Under the pieces are notes generated by a model. It was given only the letters and a program-made list of their open reading frames with translations. It did not search any database and had not been told where the DNA came from. Of a DNA stretch of 64,000 bases, positions 11,980 to 26,000 are shown one piece after another; within the stretch, counting starts at the first letter, position 1; each line of letters opens with the position of its first letter. The stretch spans positions 2,399,610-2,463,609 of the forward strand of contig OX030962.1 in the NCBI GenBank assembly GCA_943735955.1, written 5' to 3'. Source of the DNA: Piscicola geometra. Its lineage: Eukaryota > Annelida > Clitellata > Hirudinida > Piscicolidae. Both the position numbers and the translations under genes were made by a program.

Positions 11980-14900
11980 GTGGCATCAGCTAATATGGAA
12001 TTAGTTTAAAATAGTATTTTTAAATTTTTGTTCATATTTTCGTTAAAAAAATTTTTTGAATTCATTTTCAGTAAAAAAAATATCAAAAACTTTAAATTGA
12101 TTAAATATTTTTCTATCAAATACTATTTAATTTCACAAAAGATTACTAAAAAATACTATTTAAAATGTGGCGCAAACCTTGCAAGCAGTCTTTATAGCTT
12201 GATTTGACAATGATGGTGACAATATCAAGAATGATAATGACGACAATGAAAACAATGTTCTAGTATATGATGATGATGATGGTGGAAAATAGTGGTCGAT
12301 TGTGGCCAGATCTCTTTGTTTCCTGTGGAAAGCAGTGTTAATGATTGTGGCGATGATTGAGCAGATCTGCTAGGGTTTCTCTTTGGACTTGTATTTTTAA
12401 TTATATGTTTGTATTCATAAGTGATAATTAATATAAACAGTTGTTTTGAAGTATCTACTATATTTTATTGTATTGTATATTTTTTTAGTATCAATTGTCA
12501 CTTCTGGCTTGAAGAGCATTTGTGTGTGTCACACAAAGACTGAATTTTTGAAAATTAAACATATAAAAAAAAAATTTTTTTTTTTATTAATTAAATAATC
12601 AGCATTGATATTTTGTAAAACAGCCTTATTCATTATAATAATGAAGAAACAATAAAAATACATACATATACACACCACAACAGGTCCATCACAGGACTTC
12701 CTTTGATCCCCAACCCGCAGTATGTTATTGTTGTTACTGTTTTTCTTTGTTCTTCTTTTTTAATATTGTTTTTTTTCTTTTCTCTCCATAGTTTTATACT
12801 CTTAAAAATTTTGCAATAATTTATTCCTTTTTAAAAATGCTTAAACACTTTAAGCTGGAATATTTTTGTTGAGTAACCCACTCCCCCCCCCCCCTTTATG
12901 ACTCTCATTCATGTTTTCACCACCATCATTCTCAATCACTTTCTATCATCATCGCCACCGCCATAACCTCAACTCTATTGAAAAATAGATAACTCAATAG
13001 CCATCCTGTGGTTACAGCCGTAAAATTGTTTAAGTTTCTTGTCGATTTGTGTTCTCAAACAACAAATCTTTTTTCTCTTTTTAGAAACAGAAATGCATTG
13101 ATTTTAAATATCACAATATAATATATAAAATAAAATACTTTAAAAATGAGTAATCGAAAATTACAATTAAAAATGTTTAAAATCAATAAACTTAATTAAA
13201 TAAAATGCAACTCAATAATTCGACGATTGATACTTTAAAGTTTTTAAACAGAGTTTCTGTGCTTGCGCATTTGTTTTGAATAAAAAATCTTCAATAATTA
13301 TTGAACAACTGCTTTCATAGAAAAATTGAGCCGTTCATACGGCATTCTGGCTAAGTTATTAATCTACACACATCAGGTATTCAACTAATAAACTTTTATT
13401 CTCAAGTATTTCTTGGAAATTCTCAACGTTTTTATTTATAAAAAGTTTTAGCCTATAATCATTTAAAGCTCTTTTTCTAAGTAACCTTTTTTTGAATTAT
13501 ATAATTCATTTTTAAGATTAAAAATAAAAATCAAGAACTTTTAGACAACTCTTATATATTTTTCTGATCCAAACCTAACCGAGCAGGGGCATTCATTTAT
13601 TAGATGTGCAAATAAATTTATCTAGAACATAATAACATTAAAATTAATCACTGAAAATCCGCTCAAATAAATTAAAGTCTACACAAACGTTGTCTTATTG
13701 ATTGCGGCACGAAGACACAGATCCGTCAATATTTAAAATCAAATTCCGATCTTTTGTTACGCCACCAGGCATTTTGACGTACTGTCAGAATGAATTTTTT
13801 TATTGAATCCTCTAAATCAAATGCAGATCCAATTTTTTATTGATTTAAATATTCGCTTTTTAAATTTGAGAAAGCTTTAGAGTAACTAAGTTAAAGAACT
13901 TTCCAATCAAATAAAATCTTTAAACTTGTTTATCTCTAATTTCTAGGCACTCATAAATTCTAGAGTTTCATAAGCAAACCTTATAAATATGAAGTTTCAT
14001 GCATTTTACTTTATATATTCAATTTAATCCTTGTATAAATAATCACGCAGTATTTATCCTTCAATTCTACTAATTCAATTCTTTGTATAAACACATGAAT
14101 TGTCACATGTGGAGTCTCTATACACATATCAGTTCATATATATAAGCTCAGTTTTAATCATTATATGCGTCTGTACTTGCTTGTATTTGTATGGCACAGC
14201 AGGGGTCTTCGAGTCGGGGTCCAAGTTAATGCTGCATAAAAGTTTAATTGTTGATTCTTTCATGTGTAAAGCTGGAGTTAGTGAGACAACTAGCTAATTA
14301 GAGATCCTTAGTCTCTGCTCTGTTAATACGATTGGCTCGGAGTTAGTGTTTGATTTAGTGGGTTTAGTTTTGCTTTGATTTTACTTAGAATTTCAGTTTA
14401 ATTTGAAAAAAACTAGAGAAATTTTTCAAATTAAAAGTTCCATTTGAATGAAGTAAGCAGCGATTTCCGTGTCGTCTCCACAATATCCTCAAAACGATCC
14501 AGAAACAAACACTCATATACAATGCATATAAGCCAACCGTGAGAGTCTTAGTCAATTCCACTTGAAATTATTTTAACATTCATTTTTTCTTCCATTTAAC
14601 CCAAAAATATTCAGAATTATATATAGAAAATAAATTATAATCATAAAAGAAATATGCTCACTAATATTAAAGCTTATATATTTTAAAGAGTTCAACGTGA
14701 TAATTTAGCTGATAACACGTAGCGAAATAATAGAGGCATTTATGGAATTATACACTTAAAGTTATCCTTGTAAAGTTAACAATTTCCTAGTAAATGGTCT
14801 TTGAAATTATTTTAATATATTTCCCTTTTTACTGTTATTTATTCTCCTTAAACTAATAATAAAAAACTTTCATTGAATTAATAAAAGGTTTATTGAACCT

Positions 14901-17900
14901 TATTAGTAAATTATGAATAACAAGTTTGTATTTTTCATTTAATACCAAAAATTTTAAATACTTTAAGTGTTTAAAACGAGTATCGTTATTATTATTTTTT
15001 TGTTTTGTTTCTGGGGGTCTAATCGCCAACATCCTTTATACGTGAACAAACAGAGCGATTTAAGTTGATAGGATTTCATTAAAAACCCAATAATAAAAAC
15101 TAGAGTACATCAATTGAAATACCTTTAATGAAATGTAATGTTATATATAAGACAATTGAAATATGAAAACATTAAGTAATAACTAAAAAAATGTAATTAG
15201 GGAAAACAAAAGACTCAATTAATTTTTTCTAAGAAAACAAGAAAATTCACAAAAAACATAACTCAAAACGACTAATGTTTTAATGAGACATTCTTGAAAG
15301 AAAGGCACTTCTCACAAAAAGTTAATCATCCAGCAATTATAAGAACGAAACTTAAATATTCACGGATCCTAGATGTGGTGCTTCTCTTAACTAAGCAATT
15401 AAATCTCCAAGTTTAGTGTTCTTTAGTCGTAACCACCAACTTCGCCATTCACCTCTCGCGGAATTTAGGCTCGTGACATCTCGTACCTACAGACTGATAA
15501 TCTATAATGAAATAATTATTTTTCAATTTTTATATATTTATTTATCAACAATAGAAAAATAAATTTAATAATTTCATGAAACTCATCAATTACATAGCTT
15601 CTAGTGTTATTTTCAAAAAAAATTTTTTTTGTAATTTGTAAACTATTTCTTCTTACAACAAGGACGTATAATGTCGACACTTATGTGTCTTTAAATAAAA
15701 TTATATTATTTTTTATCACTTCAATTCAATTTGCAGTCGAAATAAAAGTTTTCCAAAGAGATAAAAAAAGTATTTTATGAAATTTTTAATGAAGAAAAAA
15801 GAAAACCTTAATGCGCTTTCGGGCTTTAGTAATTTCTAGTTATTGCATTTTGCACTTTTGCACTTTGGAATATTAAATTATTTGTAATTTAATGCTTATA
15901 ATTTATTTATATTTTTTCCCATTATAATAATTTTCTTTATAAATTTCAAGATGTCAATTGTATGTAGAGACTCTACATTATAGAGCGTTTCAAACAACGG
16001 TCATTATAAAGCTCCTCGAAAGTTTTAAAAGCCTTGCAACAACTTATTCAAAATTAAAGAACTGAACAGTTCGAATGAAAAACAAAAAAAAGAATTATAA
16101 AACAAAATAAATCATCATCCCGGATTCACGAAGACATCCTTAAAGGCATCCTGTACAAATTAATTAAATGAAATTTATTCGGCATCTAATTGCTGTGATG
16201 ACAAGTACTTCAATAATCTGGCTTCACATCAATAGGTACATAATTTGGTTTTAAAAAATTATAATTTTGAAAATATTTAGTTTATATTTTCAAGTATATT
16301 TTTTTTTCCAAAGATTAAATAATTCAAATCGTTATTCTAAATGTTAGATTAAAAATAAATTCGCATCTCCTACTGTATTCGGATACATAGGATAAAACTT
16401 ATAATGATTAACAAATGGTTTAGGGTGGTAAAAGTGTGAGAACACATGTTTCTATGGATGCTTGAAAGGTACACTAGATGAAAAAGCAAGAACATACGTA
16501 TCGACCGTTGTACCGAACTGATAGCGTACTCAAGCCGATAGAGAATAATCCACTTTATGAAATATTGATTTCGCAGGCGAGGATTAGAATGATTTCAAGA
16601 TTAATAGAGGCTTTAATTATTTTTGTATTAGTTTGAGCTTTCGGAAACGACACAATCGAGTTTTTTTGGTGACGCTTGTGGGAGAGAGGTGAATAGCCGC
16701 TGCTGTTTCGTCGACGTTTCAATAGAAAAGTACTTTATATCAATTTATGAAGCTTAAGCAGCCTGCTCCGTGTGGCTTTTTGGTTAATTAGGCATTCTGA
16801 AATTAATCAGTCTACTCAAATGGTTTTTTATTTATTATCTTCATAAAAACCTACATCTGTCTTTTTATTAATCATCCACTTATGCATAGAATTCCCCTCT
16901 TATACCATTTATCCCTTTATTCACCCATCCATCCATCAACCATCATTCATCCTTTTTATCATATAATTTCATTTCTTTTTTATTGTTTTTGCCACATGTT
17001 ATCTTATGAACTTTACATAAAAAGTTATTAGTATGATAATACAATTTTTCATTCATACTTCCTACTCAAGTAATTATATAAGACATATCAAGACATATAT
17101 TATTGTGCCTCCAAATATATGAAAATCATTAAAATATACCTATATTAACGTATCAATAAAAGTGTTGTTAATGTTTTAATTGTCATGTACATTTATATAT
17201 GAAGGGGAGTCACAGATGAGGCTGCCCGGGGGTTATTTGATTTCAGATTAATTGTTTAGAGTTTATTCGAGGAAGCTTGGTCCTGATAACGATTGTGCTT
17301 TTCGATTGATTTTTTATTGTTTTTTTTTACTTTATTAAGTTTTTTTCGGTTTTAAAAAGTTACTGATTAATTCAAATTTTAATTTTTTATTTATTACTAG
17401 TTAAAGTTTAACTTATGAAATCAATGGGAAATTAAATATTCTTTTGCAGTAAGAAAAGAGAAAATGCATAATTAAAAAATATGAAACTAAGATTAAAAAT
17501 ACAAATATTTTTAAATTATAAAAAAATATAATGCAAATAATTAATTTCCAGTCATATAGAGTGGGCCGGATTGCTTAATTAATCCTGTGGCTTGGAAACA
17601 TTAATCATCCATACACTCTGACCTCACAAAAAGTGCCTACAACTTTTTAATTATTCTATTGTTTATACAGAGAAAAAATATTTTTTTGTGCGTATGTGCT
17701 TTTTGCATCAGTCCATGGCCTTATCATGTATACCTTAATTAATTAATAAAGCGTCTTTCATATTTCTATGACATATAATTGTTGTTTTTGTGCATAATTT
17801 CTCAATACAAACTTTGCATGCAATGCTGATTCTGGTGAAAACTTATATAAAATATAAAAATAATAATAAAAGACTTATAAAAATTTGATAGATTTGATAA

Positions 17901-20900
17901 AGATGGAAAAATCAGAGATAATTTCATGTATTAAATACAATATAGAAATATATAAAATACGATATAAGATAAAAAGATATATTTATGAATAATAATAATA
18001 AAAATTTTATCAAAAAATGAAACAATGACAAGTATTTTTCCTGAGGTCGTGTTCTTTTCTTTATTTCATTCTTGATCTCGCTCTTTGTGGAATCTTCAAC
18101 TTTCACCTACCTTCCACGCTATAGAATTCACTATTCTCATGACAATATTAAAAATAAAATTGAAGGTTTTATTTTATAGTGACAATTGTACATATTCAAG
18201 TATATTATTACTAATGAATACAATTTCATAAATATTTATATTTTCTATGTTAAACCAGGTCTCAGACTTTATTTCACTAAAGTGTTTATAAATACTTTAA
18301 TAAATTAACTTTTTTATACATATATAAATTGCATGATTGCCAAAAAAAATTATTAATGTATAATTGATGAATAGAAATAAATGCCAAGATTCCTTGAAAT
18401 GCGATACATTGTGTAATGCAATACAGAACAAACTTCAAGACAATACCAGGATAATTGAATGAATTGACGTCAATTAATATTAATTATTGATACTTTATAA
18501 ATTATAAATTCTATTTTTGTATATAAAAATACCATTTAAAGACATACAAATGCCTACTTTTTTTAAAATATGAAATAATGATTGAATCTGTTTAAGTCAA
18601 ACACACTTTTATAAATACTCACAAAACACACTCACACATTCGGCCGGACAGGTGTTTACGCAAACACACATACACACATGCATTTGGCCATTCAAACATT
18701 TATAATTGCTCTATTCAAATTGGATCCTAATCCAGGCTGCATTAAAAATTGGAACAATGTGAAAAATATAATTATAAAGTAGAAAAACTGATTTAAACAT
18801 TATAAATGAATGTTTCTTTTTCCATATTATAATATCAATGGATATATTGAAAAAATTAAAGTAACAAACATACAAACATAAACCGAAAGATACATCGGCA
18901 CATAGCTACAATTGTCACTGATGCAGTGTGGGACTGATGACGCTGGTGATTAATGATACTCATATACATGACTCGATTCTATTTTTATGATTTGATTTAT
19001 GTGAAATTGTCGCTTTCATATTTTTCTAACTTTAATTGAAAAATACTTGTTTGTTTCAATTTTTCAAGCGATATATTGTTTCCAACTAGTCAGAGGTGAT
19101 TGATGATTGTTAATAGTTTATCAAATTTTGTTTCAACAAATATTTTGTTAGTCATCATTTTTATCATGAAGCAGATGGCACTTCAAAAGAAACTTTAAAA
19201 GTGCATAAAAGCTATGAGAATCACTTACAACGCTTAAAGCTGACTGCGTTACAACTGAATTTTGGCAGTAATTGCTTCCAGCGCTACAGTGAACCTGCCA
19301 AAGCAAACAAGTCTTTTAATTGCAAGGTACAAAATTGACCTTTTAACTCTTCAACCTTCAATCACTCCGGGCATAGTTGCCATTATTCTGAACTACTTCT
19401 GCTGTTGCTATTGCTTCCACGGTTGCTTTTCTACTAGTGCTACTACTAGAACTTACATTGTTTGTGCTAATCATAATAAAAAAGAAGGTTTGTTAAAAAT
19501 ATCTTTTTTTTATTTATAAATGAAAATACTAATAAAACATTTATAGAAAATATATTTCGAAATATAAAAGAATTTTTCAAATTGCATTCCACAAATACAC
19601 ACAGCAAATGTACATAGATTTGTATTTAAAACACTTGAACAGCATGCAAATTAGATTTTTGTTTCGAATTTCGGAAACAAAAACTCAATTCTGCTCCGTC
19701 TGTCGTATAAATGTGTGTATATCTGTGAGTATAGGTGTATTTATGGGCATAAAAGTATGCAGATTTTTAAATATTTTCATATGTATGAATTTATGTGTCT
19801 TTAGATATATGTCTAAAAGTTTTTTTCTGTATTTATATCTATTTGCACATCGCTTAAAAGTGTTTAGCGGGTGAGTTAGAATAGAATTTTCTTTCAATTT
19901 TTTCGCTTCACTTAATTTGTTCTCTCTTTCTGTACTGTGTAAATATTAGTTTTGATGCCTGTGTTTGTGTGCATGTATGTGCCTTTAAAGATCTGTGTTT
20001 TTAGTGTTTAGAAGTCTCATTAGTATTGTTGATATAAATTATTATCTTAAAAATGTTTCTTTATTGCATTTTGTCCAAATCATAAAATGGAAAGTTATCA
20101 ATTTGAAGAAAATTTTTAAAGGTTCTTCATTAATGTTTCCATTAACTTTTAACAATTAAAATAAAATATAGTTTTGTAAAGTTGAAAGAGCTAGTTTAAA
20201 ACAATAACTATTTCAATTATTCTATTTTAAAAAGTATAAACTCTATAAACTCATTATAAAACGACTGAATACGTTTGTTTGTTTGAAATCATCCACTTGG
20301 TTAAAAACATTAAATGAAAAGTAAAAGTTCTCTAAAAATCAATAGAGTATTAAACGCTTCAACATATAAACAAATAATTCGTGTTGGATGGCTGGGTGAA
20401 CTTCAAGAATGGACTAAAATGACTTATTTCATTCTTCCTCGTCTGCTTAACAATGGCCTTGGAATCATTATGCCATTTTAGTATCCCGCCAACAAACCAT
20501 TAATTATACATTATACCGTATTTCTTTTAAAAATTAACAAGAATAATTTTATTATTTATTGTCTGATAATTAAATGAAATTCAGTTCTATTGTCTGATAT
20601 GAATTAATGATTTATACTCTGAAATATGTTCTATTAATCCTTCTAAAATAGATTATTCTCTCCCAATTCAACTTCTGTGACGCAACCGCCTTCCATTTAT
20701 ATCTCCGTTGGGATTAGGAATACGAAAAAAAACGATGATGGAGGTGGCTTGAGTGGTTATTTATATAGCGCATATTTACATAGTTTCATGATTTATTAAT
20801 GGTGGCTTACGTTACTTACTGCGCCTAATCCAGCAGCGATCTCAAGTCTTTGAAGCGATAGAAGTATGTCGTTGTGGCATTAAAAGCTCCTTGATCACTC

Positions 20901-22200
20901 ACTGGACTTTGAAATATAGCTTGCAAAAATTAAGTAAGTGTATTTGGTGCCTCATTTATTGATACAAATGTATTGAATATTAATAAAAAAACAAATTTTT
21001 ATGATTTAAAACACCTGAAGGACGATGATAAATTTTTTATGGTTTAGAAAATCCTCTCACCTGAAGAAGCATTTAAATACCTCAAAAAGACTAAATAAAA
21101 ATTTCTTTATTTGGAAGTCAGATAATGATGGGTGCGACGATGAATGGGACTTCAAAACACATTGTCTCAATTAAATTGTTTTCCTTTCCTTTTGTTTCAA
21201 TGAACACATTGAGAAAGAACTATTAGTATTTCTGGGTATGCAATTTATTCTATAGATGTTTTTAATTAAAACAATCTTTTATTTTTAGATAGTTTCAAAA
21301 TGATAGTTATTGGTTTTTAAATATACTTTTAGCCGCTCCCAGAGTTTTCAACAAGGCTTTTATTTCTTTCGAATGACGATACATAAGTGATTTTAAAGGT
21401 AATAATGCCGCAATTGGTTGTTAAAAGCTCAAATTTAAATAAAGCTTTTTGAAGCATTAAAAAGTATTATTTAGTTTAAAATACAATAAAATTATTTTTT
21501 AAAAGGTAATACAAAATCGCAATTTAGTATTCTACTTAAAATTTGAAAATTACAATGAAATGATAAATAAATTGAAAAAGGGCGTTATCCCAAATGGGCT
21601 TTAAAAAAAATTAACATAATTGATTATTTTTCTTCTTCTCTCCATGCCACTGTATTTTAATAAATATTTAAAATATAAAGATCAATTATATTATTATAGG
21701 TAATATTAACAGTTTTGCTATTCTTTCAATGGATTAAATAGCTCGACTGGTGCACAGGAATTAAGGTCGATTTGAGTGCCTTCAAATATGAGCAACTATC
21801 AGGATCTAAAGATTACCTTTAAATTGAAAGTTCAATAAAATTAAATATAAACACATAATTTTTATTATCTTGATATACATTTACTTAAATGTTTAAATTA
21901 AACTAAATTATGGTTTCAAAAAGATATAAATAGAACATATTCATTAATATATAAAAATAATGTTATATATTTGTTTTAAAATATATGATATTACAAAATT
22001 ATAACAATTTCAAACTGAACCACTTATAAAACCGTCAATAATATCAACAGAAATTTAAAAACTTAATAAAGAAACCTTTTTCCCAAAACCCTTATCAAGT
22101 AATTACAAATGCCTGTAAGTACCTAGAAAAGCATCTACTACAAGCTCGAATTCTCACAAAAATGTATTTAATACCATAATCAGGAGCCTTTTCATTCAAT
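11980..22200. other. Long AT-rich noncoding stretch
   Basis: About 10 kb with no supported exon. It contains a homopolymeric C run near 12885, short ATGATG runs near 12270, and less A/T-rich patches near 15420-15500, 16430-16760 and 19200-19440, none of which yields a convincing coding frame. Confidence 0.5.
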
Positions 22201-23020
22201 CAGACCAGTGGCTAGTGCCTGAGGCCGCTAGAAAAACATGACTTTTGTAAAGAAAAGCTTTGACGCGAGTTTAAAAGTGGTTTTAGACACCGTGATATTC
22301 ATGCAGAAGTTGATTCTAACGTGTTGCTGCTTACAAGCTCTGGTTTTCGTAGTCGTTTTTTTGTTATAAAGTCTTTGGGAAAATGTCCTTGATTGAAACA
22401 ATAGAAAAATATTTTGACGAATGAGTAACGCCTGAAACGACACGAAATATGAAAGTGTACCACCGATAACAAACAGATCACAAAGCGATGTGACAATGCC
22501 GACAAAGAAATGGCAAATTGATGACAAATAGCTCCCATAAACAGAAATGGCAGTGTTAACGATGACGTATGACACAAAAGGGCTTCCGTTTCATGCGGGG
22601 GATTGTTCGTTACAATGATAAGATCCACCAAGACGGAACCAGTTTGAGTTTTCCCGCTCCAGTCGGCATTGTCTTTGACATCTTCATTGTTGATCGGGAG
22701 TTCTCTGTGTCGCTCGCATTGCACTGTGACGTCACAATAAGACGTCGTCACAGGCATTCTTGATTTATTAGAAAAGCGCTTGAGAATGAAGATGCCAATA
22801 AGAAAGGATGAGAGAAAATAAAAATGAAAAGACAGAACAATTGCAACAATTATTTAGTTAGCGTTCAACTCAAGTTATTCAAGTGCAATAATAAAATCCC
22901 ACGCAAAAGAGCCAGCATGTTGTTGAAGAGACCTGAAGATTCATTCATTTTCAATGATGTACTAGCGTGCATAGAAGGTATTCTTGAGAAGTGCCTACTA
23001 GTGCAAATGAATTGAGCCAT
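22201..23020. other. Less AT-rich island with open frames on both strands, function unknown
   Basis: This segment stands out from its flanks by higher G+C and by fairly long open frames (minus strand 22299-22757, plus strand 22824-23015). None of the translations shows a recognisable domain. It also contains the CRE-like palindrome at 22724-22753. It may be a regulatory island, an unrecognised exon or decayed transposon sequence. Confidence 0.35.
22724..22753. promoter_or_regulatory. CRE-like palindrome within an 8-bp inverted repeat
   Basis: TGACGTCA, the perfect CREB/ATF consensus, lies at 22727-22734. A second core, GACGTC, follows at 22741-22746. The outer ends, CTGTGACG and CGTCACAG, are perfect 8-bp inverted repeats. 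Binding is predicted only from the consensus. Confidence 0.4.
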
Positions 23021-26000
23021 TAAACAATTACAAATACAATTTGATTAATTATTATAATTTTTTATCAATTTAATATTTTTTGATTACAATGACTTTGGTG
23101 GTTCTATCAATAATTAGGTCTAATGAAAACTAGAAAATATCTTTTATTGAAGTACTCCCTCAATGGGCAATATGTAGTGCTTGAATGCATCACAAATCCT
23201 ATTTAATTTCTAGGAATGAAAAACATATTTGATTAATTCATTTTCACCATATGGTAACTCATAGTCTGCTTAGTAAACAGAATACTTTTTTTGTAGTTTT
23301 TGCCACTGTAATGTGAGTTGAGTCACCCAATATTTACTCACTTTATGTGAAATTACTTTAATTTGAAACTAGTTTAACTAAGTTTTTATTTTCTAAACAG
23401 TTACAATTATATTCCTGGTATAGGTATTTTCCAAACGATATAAATAAATTGTTTTTGTTTTTATTTATATGTGTCAGTATTAATGTGTGTTTGTAATTGT
23501 GCGTATTTAGATAATTTCATGGAAAAAAGCTCTGATAAAACATTAAGTCGAGTGCAGTTTTAATGGCTTAATAACATATCAAAGATCAACTAATTACTAA
23601 TAAAGAATAAAAGTTGTGAAGGGAAAATAATTCATATGGAATACAACTTTTAGTGTGTAGATACAAAACATGTTTTAGTTTTTTTAAATTCATGGCTAAA
23701 TATGTTTTTATATACCTAATTTTATTATTTTTTTGAGCTAAGTTGTATGATTGTTTTTCTATCGTATAAGTTTTGCAATATTTTAAGGAAAACTTAAAAA
23801 TACAATGATAATGAAAGCAACGCTGTAAGCTGCGTAGGCTGAAAAATGAGCATATTTCAAAACTATTTGCAAAAAACATTTTGAAAATCTTGAAAATAAC
23901 TCAAGTAATAATAATAAATCAAACATGTCGAAAGTAAAACATAAATAGCGAATAAAAAAACAATAAAAACAAAAGATAAATAAATTTAGAAAAATAGGAT
24001 GTTATTTTATGGTAATAATGATAATCTTGTATTTAGAAGTCAGACCATAAACAAATGTGTAAAAAATATTAAAATATTTTTTTATAATTTACGTTAGCGA
24101 ACTTAAAAAAGTGTTTATACGGAAAAACATGAAGAGGGATGTTGTTAGAGCTAATTATAAAAATTAAATGAATATAAAACCTACAATTTCTTGCGAGTGT
24201 TATTTAATTAAATTAATAACAATAATAATTAAATAAATTTTTGTAAGAACTCAATATATTAAATTAGGTTTTAGCATTTTTAATAAAAAATGGAATAGCA
24301 TTTAAACACTACTGCAGTTACTAAAACTTAATAATACTCACACTACAACTACTACTGCTACTACAAGTAATTTTTTAGTATTTTCAAGTAGCAAAAAGTT
24401 TATTAATGTTTAAGGTTCTTCTTTAACTTCTTGATAGCCTTGCTATAAACGAAAACTGTTTTCGTTAAAAGAATAAACAAAAGGAATTGTTTACAACGCC
24501 AAAAACCCTATTTTAAAGTTATCAGAGTTTTTAAATACATTTTTTAAATAATTTTCTTTAAAAAGTTTTTAATAATAAACTTGATAATAAGCTATTTTTT
24601 ATACTATAAAATTTACTTTGTTCATTAATAATAGAAGTTAAAGAGCTAATGACAAAGTTGAGGCAATACACTACAAAGACTATCTCCAGGGGAGCTCATT
24701 ACTACAACTTAGTCTGTTCAAATGCTCTGTTTATAAAATATCATTTAAAAATGGATTAATAAAAATATAAATATATGTTTTTTATTTTAGTTATTTACAT
24801 TTATAAAGAAAAGTGAACTAAATATTGTAAACAAGCTTCTTTTTTAGTCAAAAGTACAGTATATAACATACTTTAATAAAAGTTGGAAAAAAAAATTAAA
24901 TTATCCTGAATTTTTTAAAAAATAGGATATGTTAAAAACTCTGAAAGCTATATTATATTAATATTTTCCAGGTACGCTGCATAATTCGATAGAAAAGTTC
25001 TTTGGAACTTTTAATTTGATTGAAGTTCAAGAAATGTTTTTTTTTTCAACAATAATTTCAACAATTTTTTCGTCAATTATTTATTTTAAGAATATATTTT
25101 TATTTATTATATTTTCATGTGTCTATTATTTTCTTTGATTATTTTTTATAATTAGAAAAAGAGTTTTGCCGAATATTCGATTCGGTGTCGAATCGTTGAA
25201 AATTATTCGATCGGGTGTCAAATCGTTGAAAAGTATTAGATTCGTATTCAATCGAATAGTGTTCACGTGATAATAATTCAAAAAATCATGAATACAGTTT
25301 ATCAGTTCCGAAGCCTTATTTAGTTTTGCGAAACTTATTCTTTTTTTGTAATAAATTTTCGAAAGTTAAACTAAAACTACGTTATGGCTGGTCAAATTTT
25401 ATGATGATGCGTATGAGTATGATGATAATGATGAAGAAGAGAGGAAATAGAAGGATGAGCCGCTTCTGACTTCTTATTGGTTTTATCTTGAAACAAGAAG
25501 ATGTTATAAGTCAAGCAAGCGAATTCAACTCTACTTATATTTTAGCAATCATACATAATATACAAACAAAGGTATCTCTATACACACACATACATATGTT
25601 TAAAATTACATAGAAGAAATCATCATATAGAATTTATTTGCCCAGATATAAACATATTAAGCGTATGTATAAATTTTATATGGGTATACTTGAGCCCATT
25701 TTCAGGGTTGTTTCATACTTTTGTGTATATTATTTTATACAAAGATAAGTATTGAAATATACACATAAAGTATGGTTTCACAAATTTATATGCATTTTAT
25801 AAACACGTTTGTGTCTGTGATTGATAATTCCGAGAAACGTGAAAACTGAGAAGCAGACGAGAATTGAAATTGTGAAAAGATTGGATGATAAAGTTTATAT
25901 CTCAGAGCTTAATGTAGGTTTATTTGACCTGAGTGTGTTTATGAATTCTATTAAACTGCTATTAAGTTTATGAAACACTTTTTTAATGTATTCTTGGTAT

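Noticed and set aside
22299..22757. 152-residue minus-strand open frame in the GC-richer island
   Set aside because: No recognisable domain, no clear splice or initiation context, and overlapping frames are open too. It is kept only as part of an unknown island.
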